64,000 nt of DNA from assembly GCF_004027225.2 (NCBI RefSeq), contig NC_044283.2, positions 19,176,992 to 19,240,991 of the forward strand, read 5' to 3'. Shown piece by piece: positions 10,848 through 25,800 of this stretch. This DNA comes from Strigops habroptila. Lineage: Eukaryota; Chordata; Aves; Psittaciformes; Psittacidae. Position 1 is the first letter of the stretch. Each line of letters begins with the position of its first letter. The notes below the pieces were generated by a model. The model saw nothing but the letters and a program-made list of their open reading frames with translations. It was not told where the DNA came from and made no database searches. The position numbers and the translations under genes are program-made.

Positions 10848-13800
10848 CTATTGCCCGAAGAAAAAAGAAAGCACATATATTAGCACAGTCAAAACACCCT
10901 TTAAACCACAGAGAGATTACCACATCACCCCTCTGCCTTTTTATATCTGCACCATCTGATAATTTTGTCTTCTGCTGCATGCCATCAGAGCTTCTTTTCA
11001 TGCTTTTTTTCTCCCCAGGAACTGGAAAGGTGACTTCAAATATTGGAACTGCCACAGTCCTCAAGGTGTGCAAGTATGATGCACCCGAAAATGCTAATTC
11101 ATTTTTACCCAGAACACCTTTTCTTTCTCTGTTCAAACACAGGCACCCTAATAACCAAAACAATTACTGAACCTAAATTTTATTATTCCAAAATAACAAG
11201 AGTTATCTCATGACTCAGCAGGAATCTAAAATTCTCTTATTCTTAGAATGTCTGTCTTTCCAGCTTAACCAGAAGAATGAAACATAGTCTATTTTTCTTG
11301 CTCTAAGAGGGCCAGAGTCAGCTTTTTGCTACTGTAAATAGAAATATTGATGCATCTTGTGGATATATCTCCTGACAGCAGGATGAAAAAGATAAATCTG
11401 ACTCTGTTGTTTCTATTAAGTATTCTTGAGATTATGTTAAACTAGAAATATATAGGAATACTGCGGTTGCCAGATTAGATCAGATCAGGTTATGGTCTAT
11501 TATGAGAATGTCAAGTCACTGTAAAAGAACCACACCAAAAAAGTAAAAACTGGACTATTTATGAAAGGTTTTGTTGGAAGAAGAGAGGAATTCCTCTCTG
11601 AAGTGCATGGTTTAATTAGAACTGTAGCTGCACAGATTCCCCTATGTGTGCTTGGTCACAGTCACTACAGGAGACTCTGCTGGTCCCCTGCCCATAGCTG
11701 TTTCACAGTCAGCCTGGGATGATCTACCACCTACCCAGTGTAGGAGGAGTGGGATCCATCTCAAGTACTGTAAGGTAACTGCAACATAGACATGAATGGT
11801 TGAGCTGATCATCAAGGCTCTTTCTGGCCTAACTTAATCAAAAACTTAATCACTCTAGAGGAGATTTCACCTGGCCTGTGTATGTCCTGTTTTGCAGAGG
11901 ACAGCTACACCTATTCTCTGCCTGTTGACTGTAAAGGCAATCTTGACAACTAGCTCACTCTGTAAGTCCGTGTTGTAAAGGGCTAAATTCAGATATCCGA
12001 ATGCCAAGCACATAGTTACAGCACATAGCTGGCTCCTGAGCTCTACAAAACACTCTTCAGGCTCTGCAAGAGGCTCTTTGCATGACCGTGTCCCCTGGCA
12101 AAAGTCTCTCGCTCGCTTACATTTCATAGCCCAGAGCTCAAGCTCAGACCTTCCAGGAACACAGGACGGTTGTTCAAGAAACGAGTCTGGGCACGTACAC
12201 TGGGTGTGGAGCTAGGACACAGGTACCCAGCAGAAGTGTCTCCTAATCACATTATTCACAGGAAGGTGACTGGAAGACAACTTGGAAATGACCCAAACTC
12301 TCAATTTCATTTCCAGAGCTTTTCTAGAGCTCTGCTAGCACTCTCTGGGCCATCAACTTCTCAATTGTCGTTCACTGGTATGTATTTCCCCCAATCTACC
12401 AGAACACAACGAAAAACATAAAAAAGGCAAAATTTTCATTTCCAATATTTCCTGAAGGAGGGGTAGCTTTCACTAGTGTAAACTTTCGTTAGTGACACAC
12501 GACTGACCTGAGGAGGTAGGTGCTTGCTGCCTTTGTAGACCAGATGGTGACCCAGCTTACTCTTTGCTTCCCAAAATGCAAGATAAGATAAAAAATAATC
12601 TATCACACGTAACAAGGAACACGAGGGAAGGAAAGTCCATTGAGAAATTTACCTCCTGAGTCTTCAGAACCAGTAGCCTAAACTAGCTGGGAAATCAGGC
12701 AGTGTATAACAGCTCTGAAGACTCTGTCCCTGCTGTCATGGTGTGACTGAGCACCATGAGTGTCAGTTAGAGACAAAACGGTTGTTAGCATTAGAAAATC
12801 GCCTGGCATCCACATGGGCTTTTTGTTTGATGAGTAATCTGGCCATGATGCTAATTCAGCATGTTTGTAAGTGAAAAGTAAACATGAAAGCTTTACAACA
12901 CATCTCTCTAGGTAACAACCACAGTTCAAATATTTCTATGTCACCATCAGCTGTAAAACACACTTTCCTGGCTAGCCCACCCTAGAAGCATCCTTCAGAC
13001 CTATTTCCTTCTACATGCAGTAGGCTATTTTTATATTCTACTTTATAGGCACTTTGGCAAGAGCGAGCGCTCCTTCAGCTTGCACTGTAACCTGCAGTGT
13101 GATTCAGACAGTGAGTGCTAAGCCGGGCCACAGAGTGACATTCACAGCAAGTGTTTGTTCCTTCAGAACAATTTACAAGATCAGACAAAAAAAGCCTAGT
13201 TTGTGTGCCACAGCGAGGTTAAATGTCCATGTATTAACAAGATGCACTACTCCATGAGGTCACTAATGTCCAAACATTATATGCTTTCATCTGCCAAATT
13301 CAACAGAGATTCAGAACAAAACCCATCAACTGGTCCCACCTATGAATCTTGTCCTTGTGAAACACCAACAGTTCATTAACAACGGGAATCCAGATGTTCA
13401 TATACCTGTGATGTTGTCATAACTCCTGAAATTCATTTCAATGTGATCCCACTCCAGCACCATGCAGTTCTCCATGCTGGGCTGTGCAATGGCTACGAAC
13501 ACATCATTCTTTGAGTTGAATGTATCCACTGAAACTGACTGGTAGGGCAAAATCTGGTGAACAACAAAATCTAGAAACATACATTTTCAAAAGTTAAGAT
13601 AAATCTTTACTGGAAACACAGAGTCAGTGGTCACTGATTATAACGATTTACACTGAAAAATGAGTAAAATATTCTGGATTTTGTATAACACTAGCATGGA
13701 AGTGTCAGCGCTCACATGAGGCATGCAGCAACAGGGGAAAGTATCCTTTAGGCATCACAAACTGTCCTCTCTGGAAATATAGTTGCAAAGGAGATCAAAT

Positions 13801-16800
13801 AGGTAAATACTGGCAGAAATCAGATTCTCCATCTAAGCTGGCTGGTATCAATGAAATTAGGATATCAAGAGAGAAGTGTCTTTCCCCACAGCTGGAAGTC
13901 GCTTTCCTGTCAAGTGAAATGGCCTTGCTAGAATCACTGTCAAGCTGAGAGACAGCAACTTCCAGCTGAAGTCCAATAACTTCTTAAGTCATACAAATTT
14001 AATCACTAGCAATTTGTGTTATGCTAAACCAGGCAGAAAGTGAAATGGTATCTGAAGTTTGCCTGGGGATAACCCCATTTTGGCTAGACCACAGACAAAA
14101 TGGTGTAATCAAAAACCCAGTTAACATAACGTTTTATGGGGCATTGTAAAGTAGTTTAGGCATAAAATACAACCAACCTGCAAATTACTATCCAGTGGAA
14201 AACTTATCCTAGACACTAAGACTGAGGAGTTGGAGTAACCTGTAAAGACTAAGAGTGTAACTCAAAAACTCAAGATTTTTTTTTCTCAAAATCTAAGTGC
14301 ATTTGTAGATTTAACTCTAAAATTCACCCAGGGCTAACTCAGAAGTCAGCACAGAGCCGATCTGGGGCAAAGTGAGGAGACTTGGGTCTGATCTTTGGCC
14401 TGACAGCTGGGCAAGGTCATTATTATAATAAAAAGAAACCAGTATAGCAGAGCTGACAAAGCAAAGCCAGCACTTGGGTCTAGAACGTGGCAGAAGTGAT
14501 GTATGGATACAGATATGTAGAAAAGGAAATGCATCTTCCACTACGATGGCGTTTCCCTGCAGAACGACACACGGCTCTGTTTCAAGCTCCATTTGCTACA
14601 TGTTTTCACCATGCAGTCCTACGCTGGAAGGGCCTGAGCATCCAGGGATTTTGGTGAAATGGTAATTAAGTCCTCACTCGAGTCCCTCATTTTGGTGCAT
14701 TATGAAATAATTGCTTTTGAATGAAGAACCCTCTGTCTCTGCATGCTTGAAAGCCTTGCCCTTGAGGAGTTATACTTCTGGAGAATAAAGATAGATGACT
14801 ACCATTAAACAAACAGAGCAGATTCTACAGCTGTGAAAGAAATGACAGTCTCCATTCTTCGAGGGACTATTATAAATAGAGTTTGGGCTTGATTCATAAA
14901 TGCTGGTAGGAAAACAAGAAAGTTATCTTCATTCTCACTGGGAAAATAAAAGAACTGGAGAAAACTGACACTGAAGTATGCAGAAAGTAAACGTAAGTGA
15001 TAAATCAGGGAAGGCAGCAAAGAATGGAACAATAGCAGATACAGTCACTCAAAATCAAAATATTTTCTAAATCTTGAAGGAAAAAAAAAAAACAAAACCA
15101 AACCAAAACAAAAAACCAAACCCCTAATCCTGAAAAAGACATCTCTTGAAATCCACAGAGCTGTGAAACACTCTGAGGGAATCTGTGAATTAAAACAAAC
15201 CAGTCTGTGTGTTAATACCCACTGCTCATTCAGAAATGATCCAGTGTTAACACAGCTATTTTACTTGCACCTGTCATTTGGCTCTTTATATCACTGGATG
15301 AGTAAAAATGGGTAACAAAATCAGTCATAATCAGTAAAAAGCAATAAATGTTGGGTTTAGCACCAGTTGGAAATACCAGATTCTAATGTAGAACAGAGTT
15401 ACACAGTAAAGAGATACTGCCACATCAGGATTGCCAACAATTCAGGTCTTGGTGGCTTGATTTAGTTTTACAGGCAGGTCCACATGCCTTGCTTTAATTC
15501 TAGAAAGAGCTTGTACAGTAAATGTAGGGGGGGTGGATGGGGGTGTGTGTGTGTGGAGAGGGTGTCCCAACATTGTTCTCTTTGAAGCTAGATCAGCCTG
15601 CACAGGAGAAGGAAGAGGATGCAGCACTTGCTTCCCCTGTGCTGCTCGCTGCCCAGTCTGTTGCTCTCTCTCTGATGCATGGTTTTACTCTCCCTGTCTC
15701 AAGACACATGGTTTTAACACTGCTTTCTGATGGCCGGGGTAGTGTGTCCACCCCATCCTCCAGCCACCCACTCTGCCTCTGCTCCTTCTGCTCCCTCTGC
15801 TGCTGAACTGGCATTACCCATTACGGATGAGGGACCCAGCACTTTCGTTGTTGGGCTGATTTCCCTTCCACTGCTCTGGCTGATCCCAGCACACAGGAGC
15901 ACTGATGCTGGTAGAGCAGAGGGGCAGCATGCAGGGAACGCTGCAGGACACTAAAGAGAAAGGGGAGCAATGATCTGTTAGGGCAGCAGCTCCTAAACCG
16001 CACCCTGTGACTCGGTCCCCCTCTCCTCATGTCCTTTCTTCCCCATGGTAGAGACTTCTACTCCAGGTGAGGCTACCTGGGGTCTGGGTGTGCTATCAGG
16101 GAGCATTAGCCATCCATTCCCATCTCCCACCACAGCATCACAGGTGATCTCCAGCACAGGAGTGAGTACAGACCAGGTAACTCTTAATTTGAAAGCTATC
16201 TTCCTTCCAGCCAGTAAGGAAAGAGAGGACCACCTCCAGAAGACAATCCCAGCTAGGTAAAGAAAGAGGAAACCAAGCTTTCAAAGCTCAGTGAGATGAT
16301 ACCTGCCTGCAAGGCTGGGCAAAGCAGGTCCCAGACATGCACACAGCCTGTTCCCAGTGACTGTGGGAGTGTGAGGCCATTTTCCAGTCTCCTGAACATA
16401 AGTTACATGTCTCCCCACTGCGCTTATAGCCACAGCACAGCCCCCTCGCACACTGCTGTGGGACAAGAAGAAGAAATGAAATGAAACAGCTTGACCTGCT
16501 TCCACGATGTAAGCCGTGACACATGGAAAAGAGGGATGCTATCACGAAAAGAGTTACAAGTGCAGATCACCAACGCTATGAATTGCTTTCTCTGTGAAGA
16601 AGCAATAGGAGCATTTTGTTCTTTGTCTTGATTTGTTTTGTTTTGTTTTTTATTTGGCAGCACCTCTTTCCATCTCTCCTCCTGTTACCATTGTACCAGT
16701 TCAGTGGGTGCAATGAGCCAATGAGATGCATGTTTTACCAAGCAAATGGCTTTGTTACCACATCCTACAACCAGTCATGCTGGACACAGGGTACCAGAGA

Positions 16801-19800
16801 CCAGAAATGATGGAAAGTCTGATCACACCTGGCAAAGGAGGGAAATACAATACTAAAGACTAACATGAATGAAAGAGGTTTGCAGAGCACTGCTCATCAC
16901 AGAGTGGGAAAGGACAATACACACAGAATATGCTACAAGCCTGAGCCTGTGACTAATCAGTCCTCAGGGAATGAATATGGACATATTTGTGATCCCTTTG
17001 GATCTGGGGAAGGCAAAGGCAGAGAAGGAAAAAGCAGCTGTGGGCAGACAATGCAGACCACCAAGGCCACCAAAGGGTTACGGCCCGAGCAAGGTAACTT
17101 CCAGTTCAGTGCAGGGGACATGATGCTGTCTCAGAGGTGACACATTCCTGAAGACCTCCGTTTCTGCTCTACTTATCTGTTTTGTCTCTTACAGGTCATT
17201 CTTGCATGTCCCTCTTGGCACTCTGTAAGGACACCAGAGCTCCATGTTTTCCACACCCTCCACCTTCGCTACGCACGGGAGCTCTGGGAAGCCTGCTGCT
17301 GCCCAGCCCCAGGCCACAGAGGTTCGGCACACAGCCTTCCCAGAGAATGACTGATCTGAAAATGCCCTTTGCTGTCTGAAGGGTGTATTACAGGTATATG
17401 CTGTGCTGCAAGAGCACTCCTCTGATGGCATCTGAACAAATACTCAGCTGGGCAATCCTTGCACCACGTAACGTCTTAGCTCCCCAGCAAACTACAGCAT
17501 GTGAAATTACATTCATGCTTGGAGAAATTTCACCTACGGCAGACCAAGGAACTAACATTAAGGGTGAATTTTGCCTGTTGCAACCTCATAGTTATGTTTC
17601 TAGGTACAAAGAGATGACAGAGGGCAGGGAGGTCAGTATGCGTGTGAGGACCAGGTAGATAAGGCTTGTTCATCCCCACCGTTAGTGCTGTGCTTAAACC
17701 AGACTGCAATGAAATAAAGTGGCTTTTACTTTGTACTTTGGTATCTCATTGACTTGGCAGACACAGGAATGTAACTTAGGTACCGTTCTAAGCTACAATG
17801 CTTTCCTGTTTTGACATGCTTTTATGTAGCAGATTATCACACTTTACCCCTGCTACTCTTCTGATGTATTTTTCAATTTCAAGTTAATTCTCTTTTCCTT
17901 TACATATTGCCCTTGGATTACCATTCATACCCTGTCATGAAACTTCATTTTACATTACTAGTAATCAACATTCTTATTGTCTTTTAATAGTGATGACTTG
18001 ATGACACATGACAACTTGAACACCTCTGGTATTACTGTACAGAAAAAAGGCAGAATGCTGACATCATATACATGAAAGATGAAAAACAATACTCGCAGCT
18101 GGTATACTCAGTTATATGATGTGACTACATTTAAAGATAGGTAACTGCAGCTGTTCAGCCATAAAATAGGAGCATAACCACATGCAAGTTTCTCTTCACT
18201 TCCTTTAGCATGCTTTACATTACCTAAAATAAAAATCAAGATCCTAAACAAGACAGTGGTGAGAATATTATTGGACATTTCCCACAACTTAATGGAGTTC
18301 CATGAAGAACAGCTGGCAGTATTGCCACCACTTTTGATGCTATTAAATTGTAGCCTATTGAATAAAGATAACAGATACAGCCACATTATTTTAACTTCTG
18401 TTCATTGCTTTCTGTAAAATACAGAGATTTTGGGCAGCTCATATGCCATAACTATATAGCCTTATTCCAGATAATAGAAAGCATTCTGTGATGAAAAGTA
18501 AGTCGCAAAGGGAGTCATAATCAAGTCTTTTGGAATATGAATAGTCGGAGCTCTTCTTCCATTATCATTTAATCCAAATAAAAACTCAGTACTTACTTTG
18601 ACTTCGAAATGTAATTTTCCCATTTTATGGTTGTTCTAGTACTTGGAAGTGCTTTGTATGTAACCCTTTCCTCCCCCCCAGGTCATGCTCAGAGAAGCAA
18701 AAGGATATAGTCTAAACTTCTGATATTTAACCATTTGTAGTGTGCTTAGAAATATACATTCTGAATACCTGTAGTGGTGCATTCATAATCAAAACTTGTC
18801 ACATCATTTAACTTCTTATCCTGATATTCTGCTGGACCAATACACAGGACATCAGAAACAGTGGAATTTGTCATCTTTAACCACAAAAACAACCACTTGG
18901 CTTTGCAGTCACACTCAAATTTATTTCCCCTTAAATCTCTAAAAAAACACACAGAAATAAACAGATTTGAAAAGGTTGATAGCAATACGAATACTACAGA
19001 ACTGTTACCACCTTGACATGCTGAATTTAAAAATATCTGAGTAGCCTTGAATTGTTTCTAAACTGAGAATAGGGAAGTTTCTTCAGTTTTATTTGGACTC
19101 TCATACTATGAACTCTCCTTCACTGAGTGTTGTCCTTGGAAAAACTGTTTCAATCTAGGAAATATGTTCACATATAATCATAGTAATGGAGCACCATGAT
19201 TCACATGTAAAGTCACTCACGTTTATAAACTTTCATAGGATTAGGATTGTAATGTAATAAATCCTGACAGCCTGGTTGTCTGCTGCAAGCCTCCTTTCCT
19301 CCATCTACTGCTGACACAGATAAATCCCATTCCTTCACTAAACTACTCCAGTACCGCTGGTTGACAGAGTGGCCTTGCTGGCACCATTTCTGTGTTACAT
19401 TAAAATACAGATGTAAGGCTTGTATTTTTTGAGTCGCTGCCGATGTGCGGTCAATTTAATCTTCCCCTACTAATGTATGTGCAATTTCAACACTGTACTT
19501 GTTCTTCGATCTGGCAACTTTTGTTGCTTACAATTATACTTTGCTGTCTGGGAGAGCCAGGCCAAAAATAAGAGAAGCTGACTATCAGCTCAATTATACA
19601 AGACAACACTGACAGTAAGTCAACAATGTGTTACAACTACATAAAAACAAGAAAAAAGGTGGGTTTTTTAAATTAATGCCTTTCACTAAAATAATCTCAG
19701 GGGATGCATGCACAGTAACAGGAAAAAATGTTCAGAGAAATTGTAGTTTTAAAATTTGTTGTTTCCCTTTCCCTAAAAAACAATTTATATGAAACATCAG

Positions 19801-22800
19801 AAAGAAGTACAATAATGCAAGCTATGTACAGCAGCATGAGAAACAACAGTGATTTGAGAAAGAGCAGTTATTTTAGAGGAGTCTACCAAGTAAACAATTT
19901 TAAAATTAGGAAAGCTAGCACTACAAAAGGCACATTTCTTTCCTGTGCAGATGTCGGGTACAGCACCACACAAACCCAGAATGTAAAACTCTAGAGTAAT
20001 GGAGTGACAGAATTAGGCAGTCAACAGAAAGATTCTCATTACTCACAGTTCAATTAAAGAATCTAAATCACTGAAGACATCCCTCGGCAGAGCTTTGAGA
20101 TGGTTATTGGCCAAAGAACTAGAAAAGAAAGTTAGAGCTTAGTACCATTGCAGTCTCTTGTCTGGCTGACTCTTACAAAGTCTGAGCTCACTTACAGGTT
20201 GTTAGAACTGTCCAGCCACTGGCATTGTTAAGTTATAAGGAACAGACCCATATTAATTACTCTTCTTCGAGAATGGAGATTGCTTGAAGCTCACATAAAA
20301 GTAAAATACATAAAGCTTTTTTATTGCCCAGGTGCAAATGCAACACAGAGGGCAATCACTGAGCATGCTGAAAAGAACCAGGACTGATAATCACGAGCAC
20401 ACAGTGTGGCGATGGTAGCAGTGCAGCATCCGCGGGCAGCAGCTGCATCCCAGCCCAAGCTGCAAGTGTGCACAGGCAGCCCAACACGCCACAGGGCTGC
20501 CCCAGCAGGAGTTCTTTTAAGGCCAGTTTTTAACTTGAGGGAGGCATGCTGCTGAAAGCAGGAGGAAGCTGATGCATGGAGAGGAAGAGAGGTTTTCTCT
20601 GTAGCAGAAAAACCAGTGGTCCCCCCCTAAGAGTTTTGTTCAAGCAGAAATTACTCTACCAAGTGTTAAATAACTTACAGGTGAGTCAGGTCTCGAAGGC
20701 CACGGAAAGCGTTTCTTGAAATGGTTTCAATTTTGTTTCCTTCAATGAATCTAGGCAAAAAAAAAAAAAAAAAAAAAGTATTTTAAAAGACTTTAACATT
20801 ATTATTAGCATCACAAGTGCTTTAAGCTATGGCCTCCAAATTCAGCAGGTTCCTTGGCAGCCCCTTCAGACTTAAAGGTGTGGAAGTCTCAGTGGAGCTT
20901 CTTGTTTTCCCTTTACCACTTTCCTTGGGTGGACTGCAAGGAATGATGCAAGTACCAGGCAGCAAAAGGGACAGCAGCATGCGACACAAACATCCAGCAG
21001 AAGGGGAACAAAACAGACATAGCAAAAAACATTATTCCTCTGTTGGTTAATCCTCTCAGGGCGTGTTGTGTGAGGCAAGAGACCTGCACAGGAGAGGTTT
21101 CTGAGATGGCCTTTAAAAGCTGAGGTCCTACATTCCTCTCACAAATCACCTGCACTGTAACACCATGGGGCAGCACAGCAGTGCCAGGGCTGCCCAGGCT
21201 GTGCACTGTCCCACCTCAGCACCCCCAGAGCTGTGACATGAACTACACACATACAAAGTCTGCATAAACGGCAAGACTAGTGTCTTGTTCTTCTCACTGC
21301 CACAGTTCAGCTCCCTCCAGCCAGGACACCACCTCTGCAGGGTGCCTGGTTGCACACAAGTCACGGGCCCGTGCACTGGGGGAATAATGTCAGGCACGTA
21401 CCAATGCCAAGAGCATGCTGCTCCTCCTGAGTGTATGTCAGCATTTAAAGAAAGCGTTGATATTTGAGCATTTTGACCCCTAAGCAGTTGAGGACAAATC
21501 ACTAAATACATCATCAGCCCTGCAAAGCAATCGCAGCCAGGTGGCCATCAAGATATTGCATGGTACAGCAGTACCTGGATGAAGACAACTGCATGCTGAC
21601 TTTATAAAAGGTTTCATGAGATATAAACGTCTCGCTTCTCCTATACATCCTTGTTTGCCTTCCAGGGAAATAGAGGAAAAATGCTATGAGCCAAGGTGTC
21701 TTCAAAAGAGAGTCAAGATGGGGATGCAGGAGATGCCAAGTGCTCTTGGTTCTGATGTTTAGTCGTAGCCAAAATCCTTCATGAAGTGACTGGGACCCTG
21801 ACTGCATGCAAAAGGTGCAGATAAGAAAGTGTTGTGCCTACACAGGTGTCAGAAGAGGGTCAACTGTCCCAAGGCTGCCTGGGGACGTGAATTCAAATCA
21901 CAAAGTAGAGAGCCAAACTGCCTCCTGATACTCTCATCAGCACCTGGCATCCCTGCACAGCGCCAGCTCACCAGTCCGTGCAAATAAACACGGCTTCATT
22001 GCACATACTGCAGCAAGATGATGCAAATTTGGGCTGGGACTCAGTAATTTGTTGGATCCCTGAGTCACCAAACCTGGCCTCAAAGGGATGCTACCCTGGG
22101 AACGCCACTCTGTTCACCAGCAAAGCTCCCGTCTTTATCAGACCTGTCTTATCCAGACTCTGTACACGGAGCCAGTCAGTTTAAGGGTGCATTGAATGCC
22201 ATTGTCAGTGCTGCAAGCTCAGCAGGACACAGCTGGAGGTATACAGATATATAAAAAAGTATCTGCTGTGGGCACTCCCCAGCAGCTCTTCGTCTGGAGA
22301 CTTTGCTTTGTACATAAAGAAACTTGTCATTCTTGCTTGTCAGTGAGGTTTTCTTATTCTATGTAAAGTCTGATCACTGGTAACTAAGAAACACTAATTA
22401 CAGAATCTGTAATGGTGTTACTGGCTACATGGCCAAAAAAAACCCCAGAAAAAGGCCACTCACACCCAGTTCCCAAAAGGTGGAGGTGTGATTTGCTGGG
22501 AATAAGAAGCACTCTGTGGACTTGGCAGGGAGGGTGACCACAGCCATTAACTGAGACCATTTGTTCAGCTGCCGCTAAAGGAAACTGAAACTGTAAGGCT
22601 TTACCAGTCTTCACGCTGTTCCCTGGCTTGCAGCTGACAACCAGGGACAGAGATTGCCCCTTTGACCAGCAGAGGAGGGGCAGGACTTTCTTCTTTCAGA
22701 CAGGGGTCTCTCTGCAGTCACCAATGCAACGAGGACAACCGCATATGCTGCTGGGACAAGCTCATCAGCACTTGAAAGCAAGTAATTCATGAAATGACAC

Positions 22801-25800
22801 TAAAATGTTTTTCTTCCTTTTTACAAACATACTGAAAATTACTTTTTTCCCTGTAGACACATGGAAAAGAGAATGATTAGGGAGTTCACTGTCTCTGAAA
22901 AATCCTCTGAAAAATCTGAATCGTGGATTTTAGCACATACCACTTACCATGATCCTCTATTTCTTGGTCTGCAAATTCCATTGTTGGATGCTCCGCATGT
23001 ATCAGACTAGTAATCCTGAATACACCCCACCTTAATACCTGTTTGTCTGCACTCAGTTTTATGAGCAATGGTCTTCCTTTGGAAAAATACAGAAATGTTT
23101 TCCACAGCTACCTTTCAGCACAAGAAGGTGAGTGGAAAGAGGAATTTTTTTCAGATCATATTCCAAGTTTCAAACATACCAGCTCATGTCCAGTAACACA
23201 GAGAAATGGCAGTCCTTTGGAGTATGAAGTGAGGACAACCTGGTACCAGGGATAATACTTTTTTAAAAATTAAAAAGGGTGACCTAAAAAAAAAAAAAAA
23301 AAAAATTGGGAAATGAAGGTAATGTAAAAATCAAGTAAGTGAATAAAGTAAAGAAAAAGAGAAGTTAAATAAATATAAATAATAACTGAAATAATTGCAA
23401 TAATGTATATTATATGAAATATATATTTATATATTCATATATCTATAATTATTTATAATACAAAGATAAATGCCACAGGCATTAAATGGGACAGCAAAAA
23501 AAAGGTGAAGTTTGAAAAGAAAGAAGGTTTGGAGAAGAGAACCAGAGAACCAGTCAGGCAATCAGGGTTGCTCTGGGCAGTACACGGATACCTTGCAACT
23601 CCTCTTCAGGCTGCCAGCAGGCCAGGAGAGGCTTTCCCACCTCTTTCCTGAGGTTCAAAGCCCCTCGACAGTGATGGCACTGTTCTGGAAAGCCAAGCCA
23701 AGCTCTTGCTCAGCAATGCCTTTCAGTGTACTGTGATTGCCACCTTGCATTCACGGCTTTAAAAATCCACTGCAACCTCTGAAAAAGGGTGAGCCACTGT
23801 AAAGAACATTTGCACAGGAGCAGAACATAAATCCTTCATCTCCCCTGCTCCTGGGAATCACAGTAAAGACTAAGACTCCACAGCAGGAATCTTGGCAACT
23901 TATCAAAACATCTTGATATATAAAGGACAGGGGAAGACATAAAATACCAAACTTACAGGTATTCTAGATGGAAGAGACCAGCAAAGGCGTCATCTCGTAT
24001 AACAGTGAAGGAATTGGAGTTTAGCAAGCTGAAAAAGGAGAGCAGGCATTAGGAAAGCACATTAAAACTTGACACGCTGGATTATGCCCGTTGTGTTTAT
24101 TGCCCATGACCAAACTAATCTTACTGACTCGAGCCCATATTGCCCCATCAATGCAGCACACATAAACCACAGTGGAATGGCCTATTAAAAAAAAAAAACC
24201 CAAACCAAATGCATAATGTGATGCTAGTTAACGTCCACTACTCCCCAGGAAAAATGCTCACTGTGCCATCCACCACGGTTAAATGCAACCTGACCCTCAA
24301 CTCTCTGATCCCCTGGAAAGGACAAAAAGTAGCAAAACTTCTTATTTGGTCTAAAACTCAAATGCTACTCAAAAGAAGTAATTTTTGGAAAATTTCCGAA
24401 TTTTCTGAGTGAATATGTCTACATTAATCACTTTATTAGAGTAACTTATTAATCCTCTTTTTGTCTGGTTTTAGGCATTTTACTAAAATTAATTTAGAAG
24501 ACTAATGAACATGAAATGCAAACTTTCCCTGCGATCCTCGGTTATTATGCTAATGCTAGACAAATACTCCCTAAGTTATCCTAAAGAAATCTGACAAAGA
24601 TGCAGACTGCCATTAAAAATAAATCCTTACATTACTCTTTTACCATGGCTACTGCCACGGAGGACACAGGAAGTACCCAAGTGATCAATTATGCATGTAT
24701 CTCTTTTGCCATTTAATAATTCTTTTTTCTCGTGCTTGAAGGGAAAAGTCACAAATCACACCAACAAAATGTGTCAGGGCCCAAGGTGGTGGTGGTGATG
24801 CCAAACCCCTCTGGCTCCCATGCCTGGTCTACTGGATAAAGTGACATTCACAACTTCTGACTTTCTCAACAGCTGACCTCTGCCCCACCAACCCAACATC
24901 TCCTCCTGGAAATCTGCTACAGCTGAGAAATAGGGATACCTTTCACGTGCTCTTCCTCCCTCTTCCCAGTACCGCTATCCAAAACAAGCCAGGTTCTCCC
25001 CTCTGGAGTTTTCCGCCCATGGTTTCTCTCAGCCCACCCTTGCGTTCATCCCTTCCCAGCTAACACAGGTCAGCTGGTTGCCCTTATTCTCCCGTGGGCA
25101 GTCCCCCTGCCCTCTGCCTGGCGCTCTGTGCTGGGCCCCAAGACCCACAGGCACTTGGGTTTGGGGCTGGTGCCACGCTAAAGAAGGTGCAAGCCTCCAC
25201 CCCTTGCTCTGCCTACTTCTCCCCAGCATTTTCCACAGGGTGCTGCTCCCCCAGATACTGAGACAGGCCTTTGAGTCAAATGAGGTGGGGGTGCCCAAGG
25301 AGAGGAGGCTGGCCATCACGCTAGCAGAGGCCTTTAGGGACTACCTCTTGCTCAGACCAATTTTAACACCTAGCTCTGTGGCGAGTGCTTAGCCTGGGTG
25401 CCTCGCATCTTTTGGCTCAATTTTTCTTTGCAGCATGTCTTTGCTTGGGTAGGAAGCTGGCCCTTCCTGGGGGAGGCATGGAGGGTCTGCCTGATACTGG
25501 GCATTACAGGCAGGCTGAACGGGGCTAGGCAGGGCACAGACGAAGTGAAGCGACTATCAGAGAAACAGACACGCAGGCTCCCCAGGGGACTGTACCGCAC
25601 TCTGTGTCTCTGTGCCTTTCCACTACTGCCTTCCAGGACAGCTAAATTAAGGCAAGTTTGGGTAAGCTGCTGGAGCTGCAAGCACACACCTAACTGCAAT
25701 GGGCATGACCAAGCGAGGTGCCCAAGGTCAGGAAGGAGGGAGCGCTGCAGAGTGCCGGAGCTGGACTGCTGTTCCCCGGGACAGAGGCCCACCAGGTCAG

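Larger units (their letters stand above)
20751..23956 (-). other. LGI2 intron 3
   Basis: 3.2-kb intron. It holds an A run at 23286-23305, an A/T-rich low-complexity stretch at 23366-23462, and the T-tract at its 3' end next to exon 4. No coding signal seen. Confidence 0.88.

Noticed and set aside
11790-11835. Faint CR1-like tail in LGI2 intron 7
   Set aside because: GGTTGAGCTGATCATCAAGG resembles the CR1 3' end but too loosely over too short a span to call.
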